Below, in pieces: positions 1 to 7,599 of a DNA stretch of 28,864 bases. Position numbers and translations under genes: made by a program. This DNA comes from JADFQT01 sp047516825 (lineage in GTDB: Bacteria > Chloroflexota > Dehalococcoidia > Lucifugimonadales > UBA3495), in assembly GCA_047516825.1 (NCBI GenBank), contig JAKZUA010000095.1, forward strand, positions 1 to 28,864, written 5' to 3'. The notes beneath the pieces are model-generated. The model ran no database searches. It worked only from the letters and a program-made list of their open reading frames with translations, and had not been told where the DNA came from. The number at the start of each line of letters is the position of its first letter. Positions within the stretch are counted from its first letter, which is position 1.

Positions 1-142
1 CGCCCCCAAAAGCGCCTGCGACCGCCCGCCAACCTCCCGTCTACCCGAATTCGAGCCCGGATCATCGCGCCTGCAACTCCCTCCCCCCTCTTCCGCTGTC
101 CTCACGCCCTCCATCCGGGTCCATCGGTGGATTCGGACTAAA

Positions 143-673
143 GTGAAACAATTGGGGGACCGGACCCAGCAGACCGAGCGCCAGCTAGCGGTTCGAGGTT
201 TTCGTTTTCACGCGGTGGGGAACCAGCTGGTTTCCATGACCGATGGGCAGATTAACATTCATGATCCCTACAGCGGGGAAATTCAGTCCACGCGGAGCTT
301 AGACCCGGGCCTGTTGGCTGGGATTTGGCCCAGTAACCGAGGCGTCTTCTTTGGAGAGGAAGCCATCTATTGGGCGGCAAACTTCGGCGACTCCAACGAA
401 ATCTTTATCATACGGGCTCCGCCGGATTCGGAGCCGGAATCGGTGGCTTCCTTCACCCTGGATGGTCACGAAACCGGTTTGGTCATCGACGAAGTCCCCG
501 GCCTGCTGATGGTCGGAGTCACCAGCCCGGCGCCTCCCAACGGCATAGGAATCACTCAGGTTTTCCTGATTGACCTGGCCAACGGCAGCGGTAGGGAGAT
601 TCCAGTGGACCGGCACATCCCGGCAGCAAAGTTGGCGGCCGGTGGGGGTCTCCAGATGTTGAGGCTGGACTAA
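143..673 (+). CDS. Hypothetical protein, beta-propeller-like, start uncertain
   Basis: A 176-residue reading from a GTG codon. I do not recognise the family. The sequence alternates short beta-rich stretches with turns (VGNQLVSMTDGQINIHDP, then EEAIYWAANFGDSNEIFIIRA, then VFLIDLANGSGREIPVD), in the manner of WD- or YVTN-type propeller blades. No signal peptide or catalytic motif is visible. The same frame stays open to the left edge of the window, and no ribosome-binding site precedes the GTG, so the true start may lie outside the window. The upstream part of that frame is proline- and serine-rich and may not be coding. It is followed by a small membrane-protein gene on the same strand. Confidence 0.5.
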   Translation: MKQLGDRTQQTERQLAVRGFRFHAVGNQLVSMTDGQINIHDPYSGEIQSTRSLDPGLLAGIWPSNRGVFFGEEAIYWAANFGDSNEIFIIRAPPDSEPESVASFTLDGHETGLVIDEVPGLLMVGVTSPAPPNGIGITQVFLIDLANGSGREIPVDRHIPAAKLAAGGGLQMLRLD

Positions 674-761
674 ATCTCAGTGGGCCCGGGCAGCTCCGAA
701 ACAACAATTCCTGGCGGTGTGCTTTGAATCTATAGCCAAATGAGATTCGAGGAGCCACCGG

Positions 762-776
762 TTAGGTAAATCCTAA
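762..776. promoter_or_regulatory. Short inverted repeat upstream of the small membrane protein
   Basis: TTAGG and CCTAA face each other across the five bases TAAAT, about 45 bases before the ATG at 820. It could be an operator or a chance dyad. No good -35/-10 pair was found with it. Confidence 0.2.
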
Positions 777-819
777 GTTTAGTATTTTCCCCAGGGGCGA
801 TGGGAAAGGAGAATCGAAA

Positions 820-1047
820 ATGCACAATGTAAGTGACAAGGATACTTGGCGATCTCAAGAGCGCAACCCGGCTGCATCTCAAGATGAAGATGTCGTTGGA
901 GCCGGTAGGTACATTCTTAGCTTCTTGCTGCTGGGATTTATCGGCTTGGGGATCCAGTATGGTCTGCGCAAGAAAGGCTGGACAGCCACCTGGATTAACG
1001 CTGGTATCTTCCTAATACTCGTTTTGGTGCTTGCGTCGACTGGATAA
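820..1047 (+). CDS. Small two-helix membrane protein
   Basis: A 75-residue protein with a clear ribosome-binding site (AAAGGAG at 805-811) eight bases before its ATG. Residues 1-25 are polar and charged. Residues 28-47 form a first hydrophobic segment (YILSFLLLGFIGLGIQYGL), then comes the basic turn RKKGW, then a second hydrophobic segment near residues 55-73 (WINAGIFLILVLVLAST). The basic loop between the helices suggests that both termini lie outside the cytoplasm, by the positive-inside rule. No family is recognised. It is convergent with the LVIVD gene. Confidence 0.6.
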   Translation: MHNVSDKDTWRSQERNPAASQDEDVVGAGRYILSFLLLGFIGLGIQYGLRKKGWTATWINAGIFLILVLVLASTG

Positions 1048-1083
1048 GGCCGGCGCAACGCCACATTATCATCGGTTTGCCCA

Positions 1084-1106
1084 TGGCCGCCAGTCTATGG
1101 CGGCCA
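1084..1106. terminator. Strong hairpin between convergent genes
   Basis: TGGCCGCC and GGCGGCCA form a perfect eight-base stem around the loop AGTCTAT, between the ends of the small membrane protein (+) and the LVIVD gene (-). No T-run follows on either strand, so it is a candidate 3'-end hairpin rather than a canonical intrinsic terminator. Confidence 0.4.
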
Positions 1107-1222
1107 ACAACCAGAGAATCTGGCGCCACTACCCGATACCTACGTCGACCAGGTCTTCCCAGGGCCTCTTGGCTAATTTACTGGGGCCCTTAGGGCGGAC
1201 GCGCCGTGGGATGCTTGAGCCC

Positions 1223-2437
1223 TTAAATGGTCAGCTCCAGGACGTAGAGACCGCCTTTGATACGGTCGACCACGTACATGATGCCGTTTTCGTCCAGGTA
1301 GACATCATTGATACCGTTTGAGGGCGCCCCTTCCGGGATCTGGGGAACGAAATAAGCGACTTCTTGAGGTTGGAAGGGGTTGGTCGTATCGTAAACCCGG
1401 ACCCCGGCGTTGAAGAAGGTCCCGAAGACCAGAGTATCAGAGAAGTAGCAGGTGGGGCCCGGCTGGTTTTCATAGATGTTGTGGGCGCCAAACCGCCCAG
1501 GGCGGTTAAAAAAGTCCTCGGTGTCAGGCATTGGCAGAGTACCCATGATCACCGGCTTCGTCTCGTCCCGAATGTCCATCAGCCACACCAGTTTGGGATA
1601 GTCTTCGCCTCCCTGCCGCACCGCCTCCTGGGTAACCACCATCAAATCCCGACTGAAAAAGGGGACTACAGTGTGGGTGAAGCCTGGGAAGGGTGGGGCG
1701 TAATTAGTGTTGCTGATCATCTTAGGGGCGCCCTTATCCGAGATATCCAGGATTACCACCCCGGAATCCATGAAGGCGCAGTAAGCCCGGTCGGGTCGTT
1801 CCGGATAAACATTGGCGTTGTGCACCCGATGACCGGCGTCGAACTGAGGATGACGGGCGGGCATGGGCGCGTCGTCCCCCTCGCGGGTGCCCGGGAACCA
1901 CCAGCGGCCGGCCTCAACGGGGCGGCTCGGATCCTTTACGTCCACTATCATGTAGAACTGGTCATCTTTCTGGTTGCGAGGCTGGAAATCGGCGGCGCCA
2001 GTGGACAGGTGGGCGTATTCCCCATCGACCGCCCAGAGGCAGTGGCAGCCTCTGGAGTAGGGACCTGAGGTGTCGAGAAAGCCAATGCGCCTCGGTTCCT
2101 CTGGGTTGCTAATGTTGTAGAATCCCACCCCCGTGCCCGGTTGGCCCGGCTCCAGAGACTGGTAGGCCACCAGCATCACGTCGTCAACTATGGACAGGGA
2201 GTTGGAGCGCAGGTGGGAATAGTCCAGCTCGGTCTGAACCATTAGCTTGGGATTTGCCAGGTCGGTCACGTCCACGCTGGTGATGTCCTTGGGGGCTCCT
2301 TCATGGGCCATGTAGAGGATGCGCCGGCCATCCCGGGTCTGGTGCAGGTGGACACCCTCACCGATGTTGCCAAACCCGTTCAGGTCGTGGTGGGAGATGA
2401 GGCGCATATTTTTGATTTCTTGGGTTTGAGTTGTCAT
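1223..2437 (-). CDS. LVIVD-repeat beta-propeller protein
   Basis: A 404-residue protein that resembles the LVIVD-repeat family (PF08309). It carries repeated blades of the form ITSVDVTDLANPKLMVQTEL, VGFYNISNPEEPRRIGFLD, VVILDISDKGAPKMISN and VRVYDTTNPFQPQEVAYF. The family is thought to fold as a seven-bladed propeller, and its biochemical role is not established. Several histidines (EGVHLHQTRDG, GCHCLWA, GFTHTVVPFF, FGAHNIYEN) sit at equivalent loop positions and could line a metal or ligand pocket; that is inference. No signal peptide is visible. TAAGGAG lies four bases before the ATG. It is downstream of the MBL-fold gene on the same strand, with 120 bases between them, so co-transcription is likely. 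Confidence 0.8.
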   Translation of the reverse strand: MTTQTQEIKNMRLISHHDLNGFGNIGEGVHLHQTRDGRRILYMAHEGAPKDITSVDVTDLANPKLMVQTELDYSHLRSNSLSIVDDVMLVAYQSLEPGQPGTGVGFYNISNPEEPRRIGFLDTSGPYSRGCHCLWAVDGEYAHLSTGAADFQPRNQKDDQFYMIVDVKDPSRPVEAGRWWFPGTREGDDAPMPARHPQFDAGHRVHNANVYPERPDRAYCAFMDSGVVILDISDKGAPKMISNTNYAPPFPGFTHTVVPFFSRDLMVVTQEAVRQGGEDYPKLVWLMDIRDETKPVIMGTLPMPDTEDFFNRPGRFGAHNIYENQPGPTCYFSDTLVFGTFFNAGVRVYDTTNPFQPQEVAYFVPQIPEGAPSNGINDVYLDENGIMYVVDRIKGGLYVLELTI

Positions 2438-2557
2438 CTTTGCTCCTTACTGTCCGATTAACACAGGCGATTGATGCTGCCGCATCCTACTACTCGGAGG
2501 GCCATCGTACAACCGCCGCCGGCATGGCTCCCCGCCATGAGCCCTCGCTCCTCCCAA

Positions 2558-3052
2558 TCAGGAGACCGGGGATTGTTCACCCCGGATCCGCGGCAGGTAG
2601 GTTTCTCTGGTCACGCCAAACAGACCGTGGCGGGGCATGTGGATCATTTCGAAGGTGTGGTCACCCACGTGCATCGTCATGCCGTTCTGGAAGGTAATGA
2701 CTGGGGCGTTGGGAAAATATCCTTCCAGCAGTTTGGGCTCCTCCGGGCCCATGCTGCCCACTCTGGCCAAATGCTCTTCCAGATCGGTTTCCAATATGCG
2801 GGTCCTTACCCCTTCGTGGGCTACGACTGGAGCATCAAAATAGGCGTTGCCTGTCCAGTGGTCCCCGTGGGGCTCAGTGTTGATGATGTATTTCAGCTGG
2901 CCGTGCTTCTCTATCTCAGCCCTCCATTTCAGAGCGTCGGTGGGCTTCTGAGGGCTGTCGATCATGACCACCCCCTCTGAAGTGGTAACAAAACCGTGGT
3001 TACAGCCGCGCACCTGAGTTTCAGCGAAGACATTGCTGGTAATTTGCTGCAC
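2558..3052 (-). CDS. MBL-fold metallo-hydrolase, C-terminally truncated
   Basis: A 164-residue product from a GTG start with AGAGGTG upstream. It has the N-terminal half of a metallo-beta-lactamase-fold hydrolase: an opening beta sheet, the strand-turn GVVMIDSP with Asp32, and the metal motif region NTEPHGDHWTGN at residues 58-69. In the usual HxHxDH motif the first histidine is replaced by Glu60; His62, Asp64 and His65 are kept. Family members are commonly near 280-320 residues. This one ends shortly after MIHMPRHGLFGV, where the next metal-site strand should begin, and neither alternative frame continues the family. Either the domain is cut by a deletion or this is a decaying gene. It appears to head the operon with the LVIVD gene. 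Confidence 0.65.
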   Translation of the reverse strand: MQQITSNVFAETQVRGCNHGFVTTSEGVVMIDSPQKPTDALKWRAEIEKHGQLKYIINTEPHGDHWTGNAYFDAPVVAHEGVRTRILETDLEEHLARVGSMGPEEPKLLEGYFPNAPVITFQNGMTMHVGDHTFEMIHMPRHGLFGVTRETYLPRIRGEQSPVS

Positions 3053-3086
3053 GATTCACCTCTTGGCCCGGGTACGAATTGGGGCC

Positions 3087-3115
3087 AGTTTACGCACCGG
3101 CATCATTTGAGTCAA
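3087..3115 (-). promoter_or_regulatory. Sigma70-type promoter of the MBL-LVIVD operon
   Basis: On the minus strand TTGACT (3110-3115) is followed after exactly 17 bases by TAAACT (3087-3092). Transcription would start near 3080, about 30 bases before the GTG at 3052. It diverges from the plus-strand promoter 50 bases away. Confidence 0.55.
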
Positions 3116-3164
3116 CAGAAAACGACAAAATCTGTCCATACCTGGCGCTAGCATCCGAGGGCAG

Positions 3165-3193
3165 TTGACGGGCTTGGGATGCCGATTTATAGT
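3165..3193 (+). promoter_or_regulatory. Sigma70-type promoter of the hydrolase-LuxR gene
   Basis: TTGACG (3165-3170) and TATAGT (3188-3193) are separated by exactly 17 bases. The predicted start near 3200 gives a leader of about 105 bases before the ATG at 3305. Together with the divergent minus-strand promoter it forms a compact regulatory region that the LuxR-type product could act on (inference). Confidence 0.6.
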
Positions 3194-3304
3194 TCGAGGA
3201 ATCCGAGGGTTCACATGTTTAGTGAATTCGGGTTGACCCGGCAAGTCCCGGAGAATCGCATCCTGCCCCCAAGTCCGGGCAATGACAGGGGCGGAGACTA
3301 ATCA

Positions 3305-4409
3305 ATGAACGACCAGAAGATCGGCTTTTGCACAACCGATGACGGAGTGCGCATCTGCTACGCGACCGTAGGGGAAGGGCCTCCGTTGGTCAAAGCTCCA
3401 AATTGGCTGACCCACCTTGAATTTGAATGGCAGAGCCCTCTCTGGAGGCATTGGTGGGTGGAACTGGCGGCCTATCACACGTTGATCAGGTTCGATCAAC
3501 GCGGATCTGGACTCTCCGACTGGAATGTGGACGACTTTTCCTTCGATGCCTGGGTAAGTGACCTGGAGGCCGTAGTCCAAGCCCTTCAACTCCGACATTT
3601 CCGTCCTATTGGGCATTTCCCAAGGTGGCCCAGTGGCAATTGAGTACACGGCACGCCACCCGGAAACGGTGGAGAAGCTCCTGTTGTACGGTGCCTACTC
3701 CCGAGGTTTTCTCAAAAGGGGCGGACCTGTGGAAGAGCACGAAGCCCGAGTGACGTTGACGAGGCATGGTTGGGGACGGGACGATCCCACCTACAGGCAG
3801 ATATTCACTTCAGGGTTCATGCCCGACGCCACGGCAGAGCAGGCCAACTGGTTCAACGAATTACAGCGGGTTTCAACCTCGCCGGAAAATGCGGCGAAGC
3901 TGCAGAACACCCTCGCCAATATCGATGTGTTGGACCGGGTCCCCGGAATTGCGGTCCCAACTCTGGTCCTTCATGCGGTCAATGACCTCCGAGTTCCCAA
4001 TGAGCAAGGCCGCCAAATCAGTTCTTTGATCCCTGGCGCTAAGTTGGTGGACTTGGATAGCAACAACCATCTGCTCATCGAAAGCGAACCAGCCTGGAAA
4101 ACTTGCCAGTCTGCGGTGCGCGAATTCCTTGACCTCGGGCCTGGGGCGAGCGCAGAAACTGTCGCCGACGCCCCAATCCCTCCGCCGGATGGGCTAACTC
4201 CCCGGGAGGTTGAGGTGCTCCGTCTGATAGCCAGCGGTAGAAGCAACCAGGAGATCGCCTCCGAGTTGGTGATTAGCTTCAACACCGTCACCAACCACGT
4301 GAAGAACATCCTGGGTAAAACCGGCTGCGCCAACCGGACCGAGGCGGCGGCCTACGCCATCCCCAAGGGGAGTGACTTAGTCCTCATCGCCCCTCTCAAG
4401 TTCCATTAG
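3305..4409 (+). pseudogene. Alpha/beta-hydrolase fused to LuxR-type HTH, one-base frameshift
   Basis: Two overlapping frames make one protein of about 367 residues. The first (3305-3643, GGAG at 3293-3296) encodes the N-terminal part of an alpha/beta-hydrolase, with the conserved RFDQRGSGLSDW segment. It then loses the fold at HFRPIGHFPR. Removing one base around 3602-3608 restores HFRLLGISQGGPVAIEY, whose G-I-S-Q-G is the nucleophile elbow. The second frame continues with the acid region VLHAVNDLRVP, the histidine region NNHLLIE, and a C-terminal LuxR/GerE domain (LTPREVEVLRLIASGRSNQEIA, NTVTNHVKNIL). Such fusions are known in Chloroflexota and Proteobacteria; the hydrolase part may sense or process a small ligand that controls DNA binding. 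Apart from the shift both parts look intact, so a recent mutation or a base-call error is likely. Confidence 0.8.
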
Positions 4410-4424
4410 CCATTTTTAGCCCAG

Positions 4425-4440
4425 TAGCCAGTGTTGGCTA
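4425..4440 (+). terminator. Weak hairpin after the hydrolase-LuxR gene
   Basis: TAGCCA and TGGCTA pair across GTGT, starting 16 bases after the stop codon. The stem is only six bases and no T-run follows, so intrinsic termination here is doubtful. Confidence 0.25.
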
Positions 4441-4524
4441 TACCATAGCCAGTTCTTGCCGCTTCTCTCGGACCCAAAAATCCCTAGATGTGGCGATGTG
4501 GTGCGCCGAACACGCCCCTAGACT

Positions 4525-4542
4525 CAAATTATCAATTATTTG
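4525..4542. promoter_or_regulatory. AT-rich dyad upstream of the BenE-like gene
   Basis: CAAAT and ATTTG flank eight AT-rich bases, 23 bases before the ATG at 4565; an inner AATT-ATC-AATT dyad lies within. It is a possible operator for the transporter gene. The evidence is symmetry only. Confidence 0.22.
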
Positions 4543-4564
4543 AATCGAGTCGAGGGTTTCGCAG

Positions 4565-5383
4565 ATGGCAACGACAGCGGCGGTCCGGCAGCACCCAGGC
4601 AAACGAATCTCCCTTCCCCGAATCACGCGGCCGTCGGTCTCGGCCGGGACCACGGTGTTTCTTTCCTACATCTTCGCCGGCCTGACCATACAGGTCGGCG
4701 TGTTGACCCAACTGGGGATCAGTGGGCCGGAGGCCAGCAATTGGTTCTTCATCACCTGGATGACCACCGGCCTCTTATCACTCGTCCTCTCCCTTTTCAC
4801 CAAACAGCCGGTATCCATAAATCTTTCGATTGCGGCCTTGGTCTTCATCGCTGGATCTGCCAGCGGCTTCAGCCTGGCCCAGATACTGGGAGCAAACCTA
4901 GCAGTCGGCGTGGTGGCGGTGGTGATTGCCCTGCTTCGCCTCGGGGACGCCTTCACCCGTATCGTGCCTCCGCAGATCGCCATCGGCGTTTTCGCGGGGA
5001 CTGTCATGGCTTTCATGTGGAAAACCTCCATAAGGGCCATTGAGGACCCCATATTCGCCGCTCCGGTCATCGGGGGATTCCTGGTTGCCCTGGCCATCAC
5101 CCGCAGTCATCTGGTGGCCGTGATAGCCGCAGCGGTGGTTGGGTTTGTGGGTGTGGTGATTACCTCCGGGATGCCGGAGGCCAGCGGTCCGATGCGGTAT
5201 GGAGCTATAACCGCATTCGTCGCCGAGGCACTGCCTTTGCATCTCGCCGGACTACCCATGGCTTTCTGGGCGCTGGCCGCCGGGGTTGCGGTGGCCGGTG
5301 TAGCGGAGTCCCGACAGCTGTTGCAGGGCTGGCGGCCAAGCCACGCCGCCACCCCTCCCAAGACCCAAGTGGAGGGTAGTTGA
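4565..5383 (+). CDS. BenE-like benzoate/H+ symporter, shortened
   Basis: A 272-residue membrane protein resembling the benzoate membrane transporter family (BenE, PF03594), which imports benzoate or related aromatic acids with protons. Features that fit are the N-terminal PSVSAGTTVFLSYIFAGLTIQ helix, the QPVSINLSIAALVF segment and GRLG-like LRLGDAFTRIVPPQIAIGVFAG. About eight hydrophobic segments are visible. BenE proteins are usually near 390 residues with about twelve helices. This one stops after AGVAVAGVAESRQLLQGWRPS and a polar tail, and no other frame continues it. It may be a truncated or nonfunctional copy, or a shorter subfamily. The start has only a weak GAGGG upstream. The downstream TPP enzyme is on the same strand but 261 bases away. 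Confidence 0.6.
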   Translation: MATTAAVRQHPGKRISLPRITRPSVSAGTTVFLSYIFAGLTIQVGVLTQLGISGPEASNWFFITWMTTGLLSLVLSLFTKQPVSINLSIAALVFIAGSASGFSLAQILGANLAVGVVAVVIALLRLGDAFTRIVPPQIAIGVFAGTVMAFMWKTSIRAIEDPIFAAPVIGGFLVALAITRSHLVAVIAAAVVGFVGVVITSGMPEASGPMRYGAITAFVAEALPLHLAGLPMAFWALAAGVAVAGVAESRQLLQGWRPSHAATPPKTQVEGS

Positions 5384-5412
5384 CGGGCTTGGGGATTCAA
5401 TTGGACCCGGAC

Positions 5413-5482
5413 CTTATCGCCAAATATAATTTGGGGCTGCCCGCAGATGCGGGTTGCTGCCCGATCCATCAAGGGCGATAAG
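5413..5482 (+). other. Nested inverted repeats, possible structured leader
   Basis: CTTATCGCC (5413-5421) and GGCGATAAG (5474-5482) are a perfect nine-base inverted repeat. Between them lie a CCAAAT-ATA-ATTTGG dyad (5420-5434) and a CCCGC-AGAT-GCGGG hairpin (5440-5453). The arrangement is that of a closed multibranch RNA. It lies about 160 bases before the TPP enzyme start. I could not match it to a known riboswitch. Confidence 0.3.
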
Positions 5483-5644
5483 TCAGGTAGTTTTCCCGGG
5501 CCCAGTACCATTTTGGCTAATTTCCCGCGTTGCTCTATGCCTGGTATCCTACCTCCAGGCAGATGCCCTGTGGTTGACGGAGTGGTAAAGTAAAGCTCGA
5601 ACCCGGCTTTTTCAGGCAGCCAACAAACACAGGAGGAAGAATCG

Positions 5645-7300
5645 ATGGCCATTGACGCGGCAACCGCCATAGCCCGCATCCTCAAGCAGGAGGGGATCCA
5701 ATGGGTTTCCACCTTCCCGGTTTGTCGAGTCAACAATGCGCTGGGACGGGAAGGAATCCCCATGGTTATGATGCGGGACGACCGGTATGCCGTGGCTTTG
5801 GCCGACGCTTTTTCTCGCATTACGGCGGGTAATCGGATTGGTGTCTGCACCTTCCAGGGAGGTGTCAACGCGGCCGGGTTGCAGTATGCCTATGCCGGCA
5901 TAGCTCAGGCCTACGAAGACGGCTCTCCTGTCCTGTGCATTACCGACGGCGTCCCCATCGGACAATCGGGCAACAGCCAATTTGACGTCGCCTCCAGCTT
6001 GAAATCGGTCTCCAAATGGTACGGATACATTGACCAGCCGAAGCGGGTGCCGGAGTTCATGCGGCGGGCCTTTACCCTGCTGCGAACCGGCCGGCCCGGA
6101 CCCGTGGTCCTGGCCATCCCCGACCCTACCGGGTCTTACGATGAAACCGCGGACCCTTACTTTCCGGTAAAGGGCTGGAAGTCGGCGCCGGATCCGGCCG
6201 ATGTGACAGCGGTGGCGGACTTGCTGTTAGGAGCGCGCGACCCCCTGATTTACGCTGGGGAAGGAGTCATTTACGCTGGTGCGGCGGAGGAACTGAAATC
6301 CCTGGCCGAGCTGCTCAACGCGCCAGTCGTCACCACCCTGAAAGCCAAGGGGGCTTTCCCGGAAAATCACCCTCTGTTCGTCGGTGTCCGCGGCGACCAG
6401 GTCGAGCAATATCTGATAAAAAGTGACCTGATCCTGGCCGTCGGCTCCAGCCTTTCTCCGGGTAGATTCAGCCACGGAATACCTGATGCCGCCAATAAAA
6501 CCATCATTCACTGCAATGTGGATGAGCTGCACATAAATAAAATCTACTCGACCGCCCAGGCCTTGATTGGAGACGCCCGATTGACCTTGCAAGCTCTGCT
6601 GAAGGAGGTCTCCGCAAAAACGTCGGGCGCCGGACGCCCGGCCGGCGAAGTCGCGGCGGAGATTAAGCTAGCCCGGGATTCCGGACTGGCTCAGTATAAG
6701 GAGGCGATGGCATCTGACGACAAGCCGATAAATCCCTACCGGGTTTACGCGGGACTCATGGAGGTGCTGGACCCTCACAACTCTTTCTTGACCCACGAGT
6801 CGGGCAATACCCGAGACCAGCTGAGCACCGTGTATGACACGCTGGTTCCCCGAGGCTTTCTGGGTTGGGGCAACGTGTCCACCCTGGGATTTGGCTTGGC
6901 AGCGGCCCTGGCGGCCAAAATGGCGGTTCCGGATAGACCCTCAGTTGTGGTCACCGGCGAAGCTGGCCTGGGATACATGCTGGGCAATTTGGAAGTTCCC
7001 CTGCGACAGAAGCTGGGCATCACCGTCGCTCACGTTAGCAACGGCGGATTCGCCGGATACGGCCCCGGTTTCTGGGGTGCGGGACACGACCCTTTCACCC
7101 ACTCGGTGCTGGGATATGAGGATGTTGATATGTCCAAAGTTCTTGGCGAATTGGGCCTGCACGCGGAGCGGGTAAGAGAGCCTTCCGATGTGATCCCGGC
7201 GCTGGAGCGGGCTCTGAGGGTAAATGAATCCGGCCAACCGTCCTATATCGAATTTATTTGTAGCCAATATCCGGTCTATGGCCGCTGGGTCCCAGTTTAA
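5645..7300 (+). CDS. Thiamine-pyrophosphate-dependent enzyme, acetolactate-synthase-like
   Basis: A 551-residue protein with the three-domain layout of the TPP decarboxylase/synthase family: PYR-type N-terminal domain (about 1-165), central domain (190-330, with ILAVGSSLSPGRFSHGIP) and PP-type C-terminal domain (about 360-540). AGGAGG at 5631-5636 is eight bases before the ATG. Two key positions are altered. The usual RHE segment, whose glutamate activates the cofactor, reads R44-D45-D46. The cofactor/magnesium motif GDG...N reads G438-E439-A440, with Asn466 27 residues after Glu439. Both are conservative changes to shorter or longer acids, so activity could persist with altered chemistry. 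It is more like acetolactate synthase, benzoylformate decarboxylase or sulfopyruvate decarboxylase than like transketolase. The substrate cannot be called. Confidence 0.75.
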   Translation: MAIDAATAIARILKQEGIQWVSTFPVCRVNNALGREGIPMVMMRDDRYAVALADAFSRITAGNRIGVCTFQGGVNAAGLQYAYAGIAQAYEDGSPVLCITDGVPIGQSGNSQFDVASSLKSVSKWYGYIDQPKRVPEFMRRAFTLLRTGRPGPVVLAIPDPTGSYDETADPYFPVKGWKSAPDPADVTAVADLLLGARDPLIYAGEGVIYAGAAEELKSLAELLNAPVVTTLKAKGAFPENHPLFVGVRGDQVEQYLIKSDLILAVGSSLSPGRFSHGIPDAANKTIIHCNVDELHINKIYSTAQALIGDARLTLQALLKEVSAKTSGAGRPAGEVAAEIKLARDSGLAQYKEAMASDDKPINPYRVYAGLMEVLDPHNSFLTHESGNTRDQLSTVYDTLVPRGFLGWGNVSTLGFGLAAALAAKMAVPDRPSVVVTGEAGLGYMLGNLEVPLRQKLGITVAHVSNGGFAGYGPGFWGAGHDPFTHSVLGYEDVDMSKVLGELGLHAERVREPSDVIPALERALRVNESGQPSYIEFICSQYPVYGRWVPV

Positions 7301-7334
7301 CCATGGGAAATTAGGTAGCGAAGATGCTCCAGGT

Positions 7335-7363
7335 TTGCCGGATTTCCGTCTGTCACCTATACT
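7335..7363 (+). promoter_or_regulatory. Promoter of the YtxH-like gene
   Basis: TTGCCG (7335-7340) and TATACT (7358-7363) are spaced by 17 bases. The predicted start near 7370 is about 20 bases before the ATG at 7392, so the small gene has its own compact promoter. Confidence 0.5.
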
Positions 7364-7391
7364 TAAATTAAGATAGATAGGAGGTTGAGTT

Positions 7392-7571
7392 ATGGCAAAG
7401 AGATTATTTTCCGGTCTATTCGTCGGGGTTGTGGCGGGAGCAACGGCGGGGTTGTTGCTAGCTCCTAAACCGGGCAGGGTAACTCGGAGATTCGCCAGGC
7501 AAAGGGGCGCCAAGTATGTGGAAGAAGTAAAGGAGAGGATCAATCGAGGGACGTCGAGGGGAACCGCCTAG
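7392..7571 (+). CDS. YtxH-domain small membrane protein
   Basis: A 59-residue protein starting at ATG 7392 with AGGAGG at 7379-7384. The N-terminus MAKRLFSGLFVGVVAGATAG is a glycine- and alanine-rich transmembrane segment. It is followed by LLLAPKPGRVTRRFARQR, which matches the YtxH/gas-vesicle-like pattern of a membrane anchor, an LLxAPxxG turn and a basic cytoplasmic helix. The family is associated with envelope and general stress in Firmicutes and others; its molecular role is unclear. The gene is flanked by its own promoter and a strong terminator, so it is a monocistronic unit. Confidence 0.75.
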   Translation: MAKRLFSGLFVGVVAGATAGLLLAPKPGRVTRRFARQRGAKYVEEVKERINRGTSRGTA

Positions 7572-7599
7572 CCTGCAGCAATAGTTTCCAATTTAAAGT

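Noticed and set aside
3056..3244. 62-codon minus-strand reading
   Set aside because: It overlies the two divergent promoters and has no family resemblance.
5590..5612. T-loop-like GGGTTCGAGC on the minus strand, possible tRNA
   Set aside because: The flanking bases do not form a T stem, and no acceptor or anticodon arms are found.
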